Shown: positions 8,406-17,672 of the stretch, piece after piece
Position numbering within the stretch: the first letter of the stretch is position 1
Layout of the letters: each line of letters begins with the position of its first letter
Source: an uncultured Lachnospiraceae bacterium
GTDB taxonomy: Bacteria > Bacillota > Clostridia > Lachnospirales > Lachnospiraceae
NCBI GenBank assembly: GCA_902767015.1
Contig: CACXFV010000157.1
Coordinates: 1 to 52,214, forward strand
Reading direction: 5' to 3'
DNA: 52,214 nt
Position numbers and translations under genes: made by a program
The notes under the pieces: generated by a model
Database searches by the model: none
Seen by the model: only the letters and a program-made list of their open reading frames with translations
Told to the model about the DNA's origin: nothing

Positions 8406-10094
8406 TTACTCATTCTCAATCTCATCAAGAATATTTTTGAATTTTTCAGTAGCATCAGCAATTTTCTCTTTGTCATACCCATCCAGTGCTCTTGAAAATT
8501 CTGTAATAGCCCTGTCCAAAATGGTTCGATTATAGCCAAGTGTTTCCTCATAGAGACGCTCTCCTCTAAAAAGAAGTCTTTTGTTAACCTCCTCATCTCT
8601 CGGAAGAATTTTGAGATAGCTCAGCTCTTCAAATCGCTTTTCAATTTCCTCCTTTGTCATATCGCTGTCCTCACGTTGTATGATCAGCTTCTTTTCTTCA
8701 TTGGTAGAAACCACCTTTACAATAACCTCAAGAATAGAATTAATATCATAGGTGTATGTCACTTCTACACTTTCCTCTCCAGCCTTTGCTTTGGGAATGG
8801 TAACATTAATTTCACCGAGGTACAGATTATTCTTTGCAAACCGGCTCTCACCCTGCAGCACCTTGACTCTTACCTTTGTCTGATTGTCTGACGAGGTATA
8901 TAAAGTCTCACGTCTGCTCACCGGAATGACTGTGTTTCTCTCTATTATAGGGCAAAAATGACCACTCTCCTTCGTATTCTCATCTATATCCACTACCACT
9001 TCTGTTCCAAGGGTAAACGGACACACATCCGTCAGCACGACCTCCTTTAGCATTTCGTTCCTGTCTTTTATCGCTGCCTGCATCGCCGCCCCCAACGCAA
9101 CCACCTCATCAGGATTCAGAGAAATATTCGGAAACTTGCCAAACAGTCTTCCCACAAACTTTCTGACAAGTGGGAGCTTTGTGGCGCCCCCCACCATAAT
9201 AACCTCGTCAATCTGTGAAAGCTTTATACCGGCATCCTTTAAACTTCTCTCTACCGGTCTTTGAATCTTGTCAAATAAGCTACTGCATTCTTTTTTATAT
9301 TCTTCAATGGACAGTGACATTTCAACTACTTTGTCACCTATGGTACATTTCATAACTGAGGTATTACTTTCAGAAAACTGCTCTTTACATATATTGGCCT
9401 GCTTTCTAATATGTGCAAGCTCCTTATCTGACAGCTTGTTCTCATCAATTTCATTTTTCTCAATAAACAGCTTATAAATGACATCCGTAAAATCCTCACC
9501 GCCAAGATAATTGTCACCTGCTACTGCCCGCACCTCCATAATATTATGGTACAACTCAAGAATAGAAACATCAAATGTTCCACCACCCAGATCAAACACC
9601 AGAAATCTGGTATTAGCCTCTTTTTGGGTAATACCGTATGCCACTGCCGCGGCTGTCGGTTCATTGATAATCCTGTCTACTTTAAATCCCGCCAGTTCGC
9701 CTGCACGCTTTGTCGCTTTTCTCTGACTGTCATTAAAATAGGCCGGAACACTGATGACCGCCTCTGAAATCTCACAACCCAAATAGGCTTGTGCATCCTC
9801 TTTCAATGCTTTTAAGATAAATGAGGCAATCTCCTCCGCTTTGTACTTTTTTCCCTGCAAAATAAATTCTTTTTCTGTCCCCATAGCTCTTTTAAATACT
9901 TCAACCGTACTGTCGGGATACTTGATTTTTCTCTCTCTCGCAGTTTTTCCGACATATACTGTATTATTCTCATCCATGCTGACAACAGACGGGGTAAGAT
10001 TTTCGCCGAGACGATTTTTAATTATTTTCGCCTCACCATTTTCATAATAAGCCACAAGACTGTTTGTCGTACCTAAGTCAATTCCTATCGTCAT
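8406..10094 (-). CDS. HscC-like Hsp70 chaperone
   Basis: This is an Hsp70-family ATPase chaperone of 562 residues. The N-terminal nucleotide-binding domain shows all three signatures: GIDLGTTNS at the start, [12 protein letters not shown] near residue 175, and [11 protein letters not shown] near 305. The substrate-binding part begins around [10 protein letters not shown], and the usual DnaK C-terminal tail is absent. Length and layout fit the short HscC-type paralogues rather than the housekeeping DnaK. It starts 50 bases after a large J-domain/TPR gene behind a near-perfect AGGAGGTG site, so the two are very likely a dedicated chaperone/co-chaperone pair. No GrpE is nearby. Confidence 0.9.
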   Translation of the reverse strand: MTIGIDLGTTNSLVAYYENGEAKIIKNRLGENLTPSVVSMDENNTVYVGKTARERKIKYPDSTVEVFKRAMGTEKEFILQGKKYKAEEIASFILKALKEDAQAYLGCEISEAVISVPAYFNDSQRKATKRAGELAGFKVDRIINEPTAAAVAYGITQKEANTRFLVFDLGGGTFDVSILELYHNIMEVRAVAGDNYLGGEDFTDVIYKLFIEKNEIDENKLSDKELAHIRKQANICKEQFSESNTSVMKCTIGDKVVEMSLSIEEYKKECSSLFDKIQRPVERSLKDAGIKLSQIDEVIMVGGATKLPLVRKFVGRLFGKFPNISLNPDEVVALGAAMQAAIKDRNEMLKEVVLTDVCPFTLGTEVVVDIDENTKESGHFCPIIERNTVIPVSRRETLYTSSDNQTKVRVKVLQGESRFAKNNLYLGEINVTIPKAKAGEESVEVTYTYDINSILEVIVKVVSTNEEKKLIIQREDSDMTKEEIEKRFEELSYLKILPRDEEVNKRLLFRGERLYEETLGYNRTILDRAITEFSRALDGYDKEKIADATEKFKNILDEIENE

Positions 10095-10144
10095 CTTTTA
10101 CACCTCCTGCATATTGCCAATGTCCTTTTATTACCACTGCAATT

Positions 10145-13100
10145 TTAATTGTTATTCTTCATCCGTATTCTCTCATACTCTATTTTGTACATGGCATCTG
10201 CCTTGCAAAGCTCTTTTGCCTTCTCATAATATTTTGATGCTTCCTGAAGATTTCCCATTAATTCTAAAAGCACTGCTTTTGTAAATACTGCTTCACTACA
10301 CTGTTTAGAATCACAATATTGACATTTCTTTATAACCATTGCCTGTTCTAACAACTTCATGGCAGCAGCAAAGTCTCCCTTTTCCATGCATACCGCCGCC
10401 TTTCTGACTAAGATATATGGTCTGTTATTAATTGTCTTACGGCTCTCAAAAGAAACTATCTCGTCTTCCAGTTTTTTCACTATCGCCTGCATATTTGGCT
10501 GATTATATTTAATTTTATCATATTCTTTGTCCCGTAACTCAAACAGAAATCTTAACAGAACAACATCCCAGCCATCCTCACTATTCAGATTTTTCGTCAA
10601 ATAATGATCTATCAGAATCCTTAAATCTGTTTTTGTAAAATCCTTTTTAAAATAACTTCCAAATATTCCACCATGTCCGTTTGACTTATGATTACTTTTG
10701 TATAACCTGATAAATATATGATATAGCTCCAGCTTCCACATATCTGCATTCTGTCTTCCCTCTTCCGGTCCGGTATAAATCTCTTCAATGATTTTTGATG
10801 CTTCCTCTATTCTTCCCATCAGGATATAGCACTTGCAGATTTTGTGTATTTCTTTATACTTAGCATATTGAATATTTTTCCTTTTCAGGCTTTCTATGTA
10901 CAGACGATAACCGTCAAGCGCCTCCTGGTAGTTACCGCACATCTCAAAAACACGTGCAAAATTATTATTCGGCTCCTTTGCCCTGTCTCTGTACTCTCTT
11001 GCATTCTCCAACGCTTTTTCTTCGTCGCCGATTCTCGTATAGGCTGTTGCCAGCAAATGATAAATGTATAGCTTTGGTTCTGGATATGTCTTTTCAAGAG
11101 CCGTCTGATAGTACTCTATTCCTTTTTCCTCCTGCTCATCATACACATACACATCACCCATAGCAGTATATGCAAACACAGCCATCTCGCTATCTGCATC
11201 CAAGTCAATACATTTTTTATAATCCCTTATGGCCTCCTCAAATTGATTCATATTGGCATAAGCATAGCCTCTGTCATAATAAATTCTGGCATCCGGCATG
11301 ATTTTCAACTGCCTTGTATAATATTCAACTTCCTTTTCATATTCTTTTAAAACGCCGTAAATCTCGCCAAGCCTTGCATTAACGCTCAAATGATAGGGTT
11401 TTTCTTCACTGAGCTTATTGAGACATTCCATTGCTTCCTTGTACTCTCTTCTGTGTTTTAACAACATTGCTTTCGTATATAATGCATCCTCAGACACCGG
11501 ATTATACTCTAGCGCTCTGTTGATATAGTCAAATGCCTTTTTTTCCTCCTGCTCTTTATAATAGATAATGGCTGCCTCATAATAGAGTCTGGAGAGAAAT
11601 TTATTCTTTCTTAATTTGCTGATATCGGCATCATGCTCCGTGGAACTCTCTGACATCTTTTCAAGTATCTTCTTTTCTTCATCCTCAATCAATCTTTGTA
11701 TTACCTTCAGTGCTTCTTTTCGTTCTCCCCGCTCTGCCGCTATGACGGCCTCCTGCATATCAATTTCTTCATATTTGACATCATTCTCTTTCAAATACTT
11801 AAGAACCTTCTCGGCCTCGTCATATTCATCAATTCTCATGTAACACTTTATTTTTTCCATATAAATCTTAAGATCATAGGGCTCAATTCTGATGGCATTC
11901 TCATACTCTGCTGCAGCATCCCTGATATATCCCATCTCATAAAGTGCCTGTGCCCTGAAGATATGTCCCTCTACGGAGTTGGCATCACAACGGAAGATAT
12001 CATCACATACTGCCATGACATCTTCATATTTTTTCCTCCTGAATAAAATCCTTGCTTTGTATTCATATACATCAATGTCATTTATTCCCGTGGCAAGCGC
12101 CTTCTTCAGATATTCCTCTATCTCCTCATCGCTTTTACCCAGCCCACACAATGCATAAGCGGTATACAAATAGGAATAGACTAATCCTTTCCGTAAATGG
12201 GTTGTCTCCTCTGTTCCATCCTCCTTCAGATTCTCTGTACCTTGAATCCATTTCTCAAGATATGGCATTGCCTTCTCATACGCTTCGTCATAGATGTAGC
12301 AGCAACCCATGATATGATTATACTCTATCAGATTATTGTTACTTTCCCCAGGGTTTACCTTTTTCAGTATATTCATGGCATTTTCTGTCTTTAATAACTG
12401 ATATTGGTTCTTTGCATACCGGATTGCCTTGTCTGCATTGTCCGGGTCTTCCTTATATTCTTTTTCGTATTTTTCACTTAAATTTTCAACACAGTCATTA
12501 ATCTTCTGACCGATATAATTGGTCTTATGAAGGTCAAAAGTCTTATCATATGCCTTTCTGGCTTCCTCATATCTCTCTGCGGCAAAATATACCTCACCGA
12601 GTTCAAAATTCACTTCATAATAGTCCGGCTCCATATCAAGTATCTGCCTGTAATATTCTACTGCCTTATCAAATTCTTTCTCCATGGCATACAAAATACC
12701 TGAATAGCGCAGCACTTGAATATCCTTAGGATACTGTTCTAACAAAAAACCCATTAAAAGCTCTGCTTTTTTGTAATCTTTTGCAGCTATATAATAGCGC
12801 ACCTCACATATATCTCTGTAAGGATGATATATACGAAGCTCGTCCATTTTATCAATACATTCCCTGACCTCATCATTCTTTCCTGCTGAAGCGCAGTTGT
12901 ATGCCCGATTGCATAGCATCAGATAATCGTCATACTTTGTCCCGCCTTTGCTCTTAAGCCTGTCCAAATCTACAAATTCCCTGTATTGAATGTTATCTAT
13001 CACACCCCTGTCGATATATTCCACCGGAAATTTTTCATAAAGCTCCTCTTTGTATTCTGTGAGCATAAATTTATGATCTAATAAAATCCATACCTTCTGA

Positions 13101-13495
13101 GGCAGATAGTTGTGGTCCATCAGATAACGAAGTAAGGCATCTCTTGCCGCTGTTTTCGTATCCAACGAAAAACATACATCATCCTCCAGTAGCTTTTCCC
13201 AATTATCTATATCCTTTCTCTTATTGATATCACTGTATACTGCATCAATCTGTGCAAGCCACCTTCCTATCGGTGTGTCCTCGAACTGACTTCCTGCATC
13301 TTCTTCACTTTTCTCTTTATCCACATCCTCCGGGGCATCTGCCAGATGCATTGCATCATCATATGCCTGGCGAAGCTCCATAAATCCTTTCTGATCATCC
13401 TCCGGATTAACTAAAACCAGTCTGCTTCTATAGGCATCTCTTATGACATTCTTATCTTTTGTCTTTTCTATTCCGAGTATTTTCCAAATATCCAT
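10145..13495 (-). CDS. J-domain protein with long TPR array
   Basis: This 1116-residue protein starts with a J-like domain (residues 1-50: MDIWKILGIEKTKDKN, then AYRSRLVLVNPEDDQKGF and AYDDAM). About 1000 residues of tetratricopeptide-like helical repeats follow (for example EFDKAVEYYRQILDMEPDYYE and REYKEAMECLNKLSEEKPYH). The catalytic HPD tripeptide of normal J domains, which stimulates Hsp70 ATPase, is replaced by NPE at residues 30-32. There is no signal peptide. The HscC-like Hsp70 lies 50 bases downstream, so this is probably its client-recruiting partner, with the TPR part binding other proteins. The start has GAGAGGA 6 bases upstream, and a consensus promoter lies about 87 bases before it. 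Confidence 0.85.
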   Translation of the reverse strand: MDIWKILGIEKTKDKNVIRDAYRSRLVLVNPEDDQKGFMELRQAYDDAMHLADAPEDVDKEKSEEDAGSQFEDTPIGRWLAQIDAVYSDINKRKDIDNWEKLLEDDVCFSLDTKTAARDALLRYLMDHNYLPQKVWILLDHKFMLTEYKEELYEKFPVEYIDRGVIDNIQYREFVDLDRLKSKGGTKYDDYLMLCNRAYNCASAGKNDEVRECIDKMDELRIYHPYRDICEVRYYIAAKDYKKAELLMGFLLEQYPKDIQVLRYSGILYAMEKEFDKAVEYYRQILDMEPDYYEVNFELGEVYFAAERYEEARKAYDKTFDLHKTNYIGQKINDCVENLSEKYEKEYKEDPDNADKAIRYAKNQYQLLKTENAMNILKKVNPGESNNNLIEYNHIMGCCYIYDEAYEKAMPYLEKWIQGTENLKEDGTEETTHLRKGLVYSYLYTAYALCGLGKSDEEIEEYLKKALATGINDIDVYEYKARILFRRKKYEDVMAVCDDIFRCDANSVEGHIFRAQALYEMGYIRDAAAEYENAIRIEPYDLKIYMEKIKCYMRIDEYDEAEKVLKYLKENDVKYEEIDMQEAVIAAERGERKEALKVIQRLIEDEEKKILEKMSESSTEHDADISKLRKNKFLSRLYYEAAIIYYKEQEEKKAFDYINRALEYNPVSEDALYTKAMLLKHRREYKEAMECLNKLSEEKPYHLSVNARLGEIYGVLKEYEKEVEYYTRQLKIMPDARIYYDRGYAYANMNQFEEAIRDYKKCIDLDADSEMAVFAYTAMGDVYVYDEQEEKGIEYYQTALEKTYPEPKLYIYHLLATAYTRIGDEEKALENAREYRDRAKEPNNNFARVFEMCGNYQEALDGYRLYIESLKRKNIQYAKYKEIHKICKCYILMGRIEEASKIIEEIYTGPEEGRQNADMWKLELYHIFIRLYKSNHKSNGHGGIFGSYFKKDFTKTDLRILIDHYLTKNLNSEDGWDVVLLRFLFELRDKEYDKIKYNQPNMQAIVKKLEDEIVSFESRKTINNRPYILVRKAAVCMEKGDFAAAMKLLEQAMVIKKCQYCDSKQCSEAVFTKAVLLELMGNLQEASKYYEKAKELCKADAMYKIEYERIRMKNNN

Positions 13496-13581
13496 ATCGT
13501 ATCCTCTCGCTTACTTCCATCAAACTCACAGGATGATGAACGACAATATTAGTTATCATCTATATTACAAATTATTTTTTT

Positions 13582-13610
13582 ATTATAATCTAATTGATTT
13601 CTAATTACAA
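13582..13610 (-). promoter_or_regulatory. Promoter of the J-domain/Hsp70 operon
   Basis: On the minus strand TTGTAA (13605-13610) and a perfect TATAAT (13582-13587) are 17 bases apart. No CIRCE repeat (TTAGCACTC-N9-GAGTGCTAA) is visible, so HrcA control is not indicated. Confidence 0.75.
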
Positions 13611-13902
13611 CTTGTTTTCTAAATCATCTTTTTCGCAAATACAGCAAGCATCCATTCAGCATAGCAACTCCTCCATGGCGGTTTTGTTACCAAGTTATTG
13701 CTTTTTAATCAAAAAATGCGACCTATAAAACGCCAACTCTGATTTTTATATTTTATCACAGTTTAGAATATAAATAAAGAGACTCTCTTCCTGCAAAGCA
13801 CAATATAATCATGCTATGTTACCATTCACAGACAATGTCAGTAACTTAAGCAGATATCCGTCAGACAGTTGAGCCTATATTGGGTTGTGTGGGCTGATAT
13901 AA
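13611..13902. other. Intergenic DNA with possible gene debris
   Basis: No intact gene is seen. On the minus strand a very good ribosome site (ATGGAGGAGTTGCT) precedes an ATG at 13662, but the frame closes after 12 codons (to 13624). On the plus strand a short open segment near 13862-13890 reads QTVEPILGCVG, which faintly recalls transposase C-termini. Both look like debris of lost genes. Confidence 0.35.
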
Positions 13903-14088
13903 AGTTTCATATTAACACAGAATAACCGCTATTTAGGTGGGTATCATTTAATAAAATTGGATTTTGATATTAACAATAATGTAGAGATACCCGAACTTGT
14001 ACTGGGTAAAAAGAACTATGGCAATTTGTGTTCTGTAACTAATTTTACAAATCTGTCATATGAATATTATCTCAATAAAGCAAATTAA
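13903..14088 (+). pseudogene. 3' fragment of a decayed plus-strand gene
   Basis: A 61-codon open segment without a good start reads in coding style (LGGYHLIKLDFDINNN, VEIPELVLGKKNYG) and ends with TAA at 14088. An in-frame stop (TAA at 13900) cuts it off upstream. An intrinsic terminator pointing the same way follows at 14150. I do not recognise the family. It is the only plus-strand coding trace in the window, which fits the tail end of an old inserted or degraded gene. Confidence 0.4.
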
Positions 14089-14149
14089 AGATGAATATGA
14101 AAATAAAATTTAAAATTATTGAAGCTTAAATAAATCTTATCAATCATTA

Positions 14150-14183
14150 TAGGGAATGTCTCAATATGACATTCCCTATTTTT
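14150..14183 (+). terminator. Intrinsic terminator on the plus strand
   Basis: TAGGGAATGTC and GACATTCCCTA form an 11-bp stem with a 7-base loop, followed by TTTTT. It sits about 60 bases after the decayed plus-strand fragment and is probably that gene's old terminator. It opposes the tRNA transcript. Confidence 0.8.
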
Positions 14184-14295
14184 ACGATTTTATATAACAC
14201 ACTTACTTCTTTATAATATACAAAATATACTTATATGCTTTTGAATACTATAAATTTTCTAAAAATGAAACCATTGAAAATAAAGCATTTCAAAA

Positions 14296-14368
14296 AGCTA
14301 GCAACGGGAATCGAACCCGTGACCTCTTCACTACCAATGAAGTGCGCTACCTACTGTGCCATGCCAGC
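14296..14368 (-). tRNA. tRNA-Thr (anticodon GGT)
   Basis: A 73-base cloverleaf fits on the minus strand. The acceptor is GCTGGCA/TGCTAGC with one G-T pair. The anticodon stem is CTTCA/TGAAG around loop TTGGTAG, giving anticodon GGT (reads ACC and ACT). The T arm is ACGGG-TTCGATT-CCCGT. The D stem GCAC/GCGC carries one A-C mismatch at its third pair. The 3' CCA is not encoded; T-rich sequence follows directly. It has its own promoter upstream. Confidence 0.95.
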
Positions 14369-14410
14369 TTATGGATAACAGCTTCAAACTATTTTCCAAT
14401 CACAGATACT

Positions 14411-14439
14411 ACTATACCTAATTTCTTTGTTTTTGTCAA
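14411..14439 (-). promoter_or_regulatory. tRNA-Thr promoter
   Basis: On the minus strand TTGACA (14434-14439) and TATAGT (14411-14416) are 17 bases apart, about 43 bases before the tRNA 5' end. Confidence 0.85.
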
Positions 14440-14504
14440 CTACTATTTTCCATCCTAAAAACTGGTATAAAGCTCCCTTTTCATTAATTCAAAACCGCAG
14501 TTAC

Positions 14505-14562
14505 TAAAAAGGAAAGAGACCGGCTTGGCAGATAACATATTTCTGCCAAGCCAGTCTCTTTC
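14505..14562 (-). terminator. Strong intrinsic terminator after the HtrA gene
   Basis: Two 21-base arms (14512-14532 and 14542-14562) pair with a single G-T wobble around a 9-base loop. A T-run follows on the minus strand (CTTTTT). The hairpin begins 20 bases past the protease stop codon and closes the glycan-locus transcript. Confidence 0.92.
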
Positions 14563-14581
14563 TTATAAGTCTGCTTCGCGC

Positions 14582-16108
14582 TTAATCCATCGCGCCTCCC
14601 AGTGTAACCTCCACTTCTTTTTCAACATATTCCTTATCTTTTAAGTATTGCACTGTCAATGTAACCTTTGTTCCCTTTTCATAATACTCCAGTCTCTCCT
14701 GAAGTTCTTCCATAGATTCTACATCCTCGCCATTGACGGCAGTGATAATATCTGACTTTTCAATACCTGCTTTATCAGCCGCACCATTCTCAATTACCTC
14801 TACGACAAGAACACCTACAGGCGCATTATATGCCGCTGATAATTCTTCTGTCACATCTCTGCCATAGATATTAACATATCCTTTTTTACTGGCATCTACC
14901 TTAGTAAGCGTTTCTCTATTCATCAAATCTTCAATAATATCTTTTACTTCTGAAACCGGTATGGCAAATCCCATTCCCTCTACAGAAGAAGAAGAATACT
15001 TTGCCGCATTGATTCCAATTACCTCGCCGTTGATATTCAGTAATGCACCACCGCTGTTACCCGGATTAATAGCCGCATCGGTCTGTATCAGCGTCATTGT
15101 CCGATCCTCGTATGAAAACTCTCTGTCAAGGGCACTGACAACACCTGTGGTAACGGACTGCCCATATCCCAGTGCATTTCCTATGGCAATGGTTCCCTCG
15201 CCAACCTTTAAGGCATCAGAATCCCCCAGTGTTGCTATCTTGATTGCATCAAGGGTAGAATCCTTGATATCAGACAGTTTAATAGATACTACCGCCAAAT
15301 CATTGGCAGAATTAGTTCCTTTCACATAGGCATCAACTGTCTCATCATCAATAAACTGCACCTGAAGTGTATCCGCATCCTCCACAACATGATTATTCGT
15401 CACAACAAGTAATTCTGTATCATTCTGACCAATAATAATACCGGAACCTGCACCTGTCTGCTCCTGATATCCTCCATCATCAAAGCCGTAGAAGCCAAAC
15501 CAGTTGCTATATCCCGACTGAACCATCTGCGTGCTTGTGATAGCAACAATAGACGGCATCACATTCTCTACAACCTGTGATACATCTGCTACAATTGTCT
15601 GGCCGTTATCTGCTTTCGATATGGAAGTCTGCAACGCAGCCGCTGTGCCGGCAGAAGAAGATGTAGTGGTCGGTGCAATTTTCATATTGATTCTGTCCGA
15701 CGCACTGTTATTCTGATGAAACATACCAAGGGCATCCCCTGTCACATACATGGTTCCCAATGCGATAACACCAAAAACTGCTGCACCTGCCACAAATCTC
15801 ACCGTCTTAAATACAATACCATGTCCATTGCCGGCACTATTCTGTTTTCTCGCCATTTTTCTTTCATTTTTCTTAGCCTGCTTCGCCATCCGTTTCTCGA
15901 ATTTAGCCTTCTCGAACTCTGCCTGCTGTCTTGCATACCTTTGCTGCTCTGTCTCGGCAGAATAAATATGACCTAAATAACCGTTTGTATCATTGGACGG
16001 TTCTAAATAACTATTATTCATATGGGCATTACCCGATAAATTATTCTCCCCTTCCTCACCGGTTTGCAAATTTTTGTTTTCCATTTGTTCATTATATTCT
16101 TCTGACAT
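14582..16108 (-). CDS. HtrA/DegP-type membrane serine protease with PDZ domain
   Basis: This 508-residue S1C protease has a long charged cytoplasmic N-terminus with an Ala/Lys/Glu-rich helix (EKRMAKQAKK). One transmembrane helix follows near residues 98-122 (AGAAVFGVIALGTMYV), then the trypsin-like domain. The catalytic triad is His near 238 (TNNHVVED), Asp near 269 (NDLAVV) and Ser near 351 (NPGNSGGALL). A single PDZ domain occupies about residues 405-500. It would act outside the membrane on misfolded or secreted proteins. AAGGAGG precedes the start. A terminator separates it from the LCP gene upstream, so it should have its own promoter, which I could not place clearly. Confidence 0.93.
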   Translation of the reverse strand: MSEEYNEQMENKNLQTGEEGENNLSGNAHMNNSYLEPSNDTNGYLGHIYSAETEQQRYARQQAEFEKAKFEKRMAKQAKKNERKMARKQNSAGNGHGIVFKTVRFVAGAAVFGVIALGTMYVTGDALGMFHQNNSASDRINMKIAPTTTSSSAGTAAALQTSISKADNGQTIVADVSQVVENVMPSIVAITSTQMVQSGYSNWFGFYGFDDGGYQEQTGAGSGIIIGQNDTELLVVTNNHVVEDADTLQVQFIDDETVDAYVKGTNSANDLAVVSIKLSDIKDSTLDAIKIATLGDSDALKVGEGTIAIGNALGYGQSVTTGVVSALDREFSYEDRTMTLIQTDAAINPGNSGGALLNINGEVIGINAAKYSSSSVEGMGFAIPVSEVKDIIEDLMNRETLTKVDASKKGYVNIYGRDVTEELSAAYNAPVGVLVVEVIENGAADKAGIEKSDIITAVNGEDVESMEELQERLEYYEKGTKVTLTVQYLKDKEYVEKEVEVTLGGAMD

Positions 16109-16242
16109 AATAACTACCTCCTTGTTGCTTTCGCTAATTATTATTTGTATTTATGTATTTGTTATTATGTATCATATCAGCTATTTGTGTTTAAATTGTG
16201 TTTTGACAGTGAAAAAAAAGTGTCTCTTTGCGGTTTTACAAC

Positions 16243-16268
16243 AAAAAAAGGCCCGAAAGCCTTTTTTT
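16243..16268 (-). terminator. Intrinsic terminator after the LCP gene
   Basis: Seven A, GGC, a TTCG-containing loop, GGCC and seven T form an 11-bp stem. The symmetric A/T tracts let it work in either direction. It lies 20 bases after the LCP stop codon. Confidence 0.85.
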
Positions 16269-16287
16269 GTCATTACCATTATTTTCA

Positions 16288-17631
16288 TTAACGATAGCCG
16301 TAATCATAAGCGTTATAATTGTCATCATTATCACTGTTATAGCGACTGTCATTATCGTCATTGTCATAGCGGCTGTCATCATCATCGCTTTCAATATCGT
16401 TATGATATCCGTAATCATCCTCTCTATCCTCTGCAAGCTTCACCGTTGGAATACCGGTATATGTCTCCAGGTAGTCGCTGATATTATTAACCGTATCGCT
16501 CGGTAAATAATTCTTTTCATCAAACAAAAACTCATGAAGCTTTGTAACATTATACGACAAGCCCTGAGCAACCACCATACTTGCACCATTGATGGTCGGA
16601 GTATCACAGGTAAATGGAAATCCCTCACTTCCCGAAAGTGAGAAATCAATCAATGTAGGAATCAAATCCATTACTTCATCAAAAGAAAGACTGGTTCCTA
16701 TAATCTTTTCATCCTCGGTATTATAGTTCAGTATCGTATTAGCGATGTTAAGAACCTGTCCTACACCTGCGTCCTTCGCCTTGGCAACAAGCTTCTTGAT
16801 GACTGAACGCTGCCTTGCCGTTCTACCCATATCATTGTTATACACGGTTCCATCTTCATCATAAAATGCCACATACCTGATACGGCAATATGCCGTAGCC
16901 TGAAGTCCCGTCAGATGTACATTCTCCCCCCATTCTGATAAATCAGGTGTATCCATTCCCGTTATCAGTCTTGTCTCTGTCAAATAACCGTTCACATAAA
17001 ACTGTTCATCAGAAGTCAGATTAACCTCTATTCCTCCCAATGCATCAATAATATTGGCAATACCGTTAAAATTCACGACTACATAATCTGTTATATTCAA
17101 ATCAAGATTTGTATTTAACATATTAATCGCACACTCAGGTCCCGCTTTAAAAAACGCCGAATTACATTTGGTATAGCTGACATCCCCATCTTCATCAACA
17201 ATCTTAAGCATGGTATCTCTGTAGACAGATGCCATTTTTACCTCGTGTGTTTTATTATTGATGCTCATGACGATAATTGTGTCACTGTGTGCGCTATCAT
17301 CAAATTCGCTTCCTCTGGAATCAATACCAAACAGGGCAATACTCCTGTATGTCTCGATTTCCTCTGACAAGCCCTCATTGACAACTACCTTTTCTTTATC
17401 ATAGTTTGTATCCTGTACCTTCTCTACGTAATCCTTTTTGGTTGTGTTATTAAGATACATTCTTACTAACGGATTGGTGGCAAAATAGGAGATAAATCCT
17501 TTCTTATCGACCTTCATCCATACATAGAATACTGTCATTATGAGATAAACCACCACTACCAGCGATTCAAGTCCCAATACTATCTTTTTCCATATCGGTA
17601 TTTTCTTATTTTTTTTCTTGTTATTCTTCAT
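16288..17631 (-). CDS. LCP-family (LytR-CpsA-Psr) glycopolymer transferase
   Basis: LCP proteins move lipid-linked glycopolymers onto peptidoglycan outside the cell. The 447-residue protein has a Lys-rich N-terminus and one transmembrane helix (about residues 15-40). The LCP core includes SIALFGIDSRG near residue 95, SDTIIVMSINNKTHEVKM, the Arg-bearing ASVYRDTM, and RIRYV plus MGRTARQR further on. The C-terminal 45 residues or so are an Asp/Asn/Tyr-rich tail encoded by repetitive DNA (16288-16430). I use the ATG at 17631 with AAAGGG upstream. It follows the priming sugar transferase by 41 bases, so it probably attaches this locus's polymer to the wall. Confidence 0.92.
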   Translation of the reverse strand: MKNNKKKNKKIPIWKKIVLGLESLVVVVYLIMTVFYVWMKVDKKGFISYFATNPLVRMYLNNTTKKDYVEKVQDTNYDKEKVVVNEGLSEEIETYRSIALFGIDSRGSEFDDSAHSDTIIVMSINNKTHEVKMASVYRDTMLKIVDEDGDVSYTKCNSAFFKAGPECAINMLNTNLDLNITDYVVVNFNGIANIIDALGGIEVNLTSDEQFYVNGYLTETRLITGMDTPDLSEWGENVHLTGLQATAYCRIRYVAFYDEDGTVYNNDMGRTARQRSVIKKLVAKAKDAGVGQVLNIANTILNYNTEDEKIIGTSLSFDEVMDLIPTLIDFSLSGSEGFPFTCDTPTINGASMVVAQGLSYNVTKLHEFLFDEKNYLPSDTVNNISDYLETYTGIPTVKLAEDREDDYGYHNDIESDDDDSRYDNDDNDSRYNSDNDDNYNAYDYGYR

Positions 17632-17672
17632 AAAAACCCTTTCCTGCCTTCTATCATCAATAAGCACTCTTA

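Noticed and set aside
13582-13660. CIRCE/HrcA heat-shock operator before the Hsp70 operon
   Set aside because: No TTAGCACTC/GAGTGCTAA inverted repeat is present.
13624-13662. 12-codon frame with an excellent ribosome site
   Set aside because: It is too short to call a gene; recorded only as debris in the intergenic entry.
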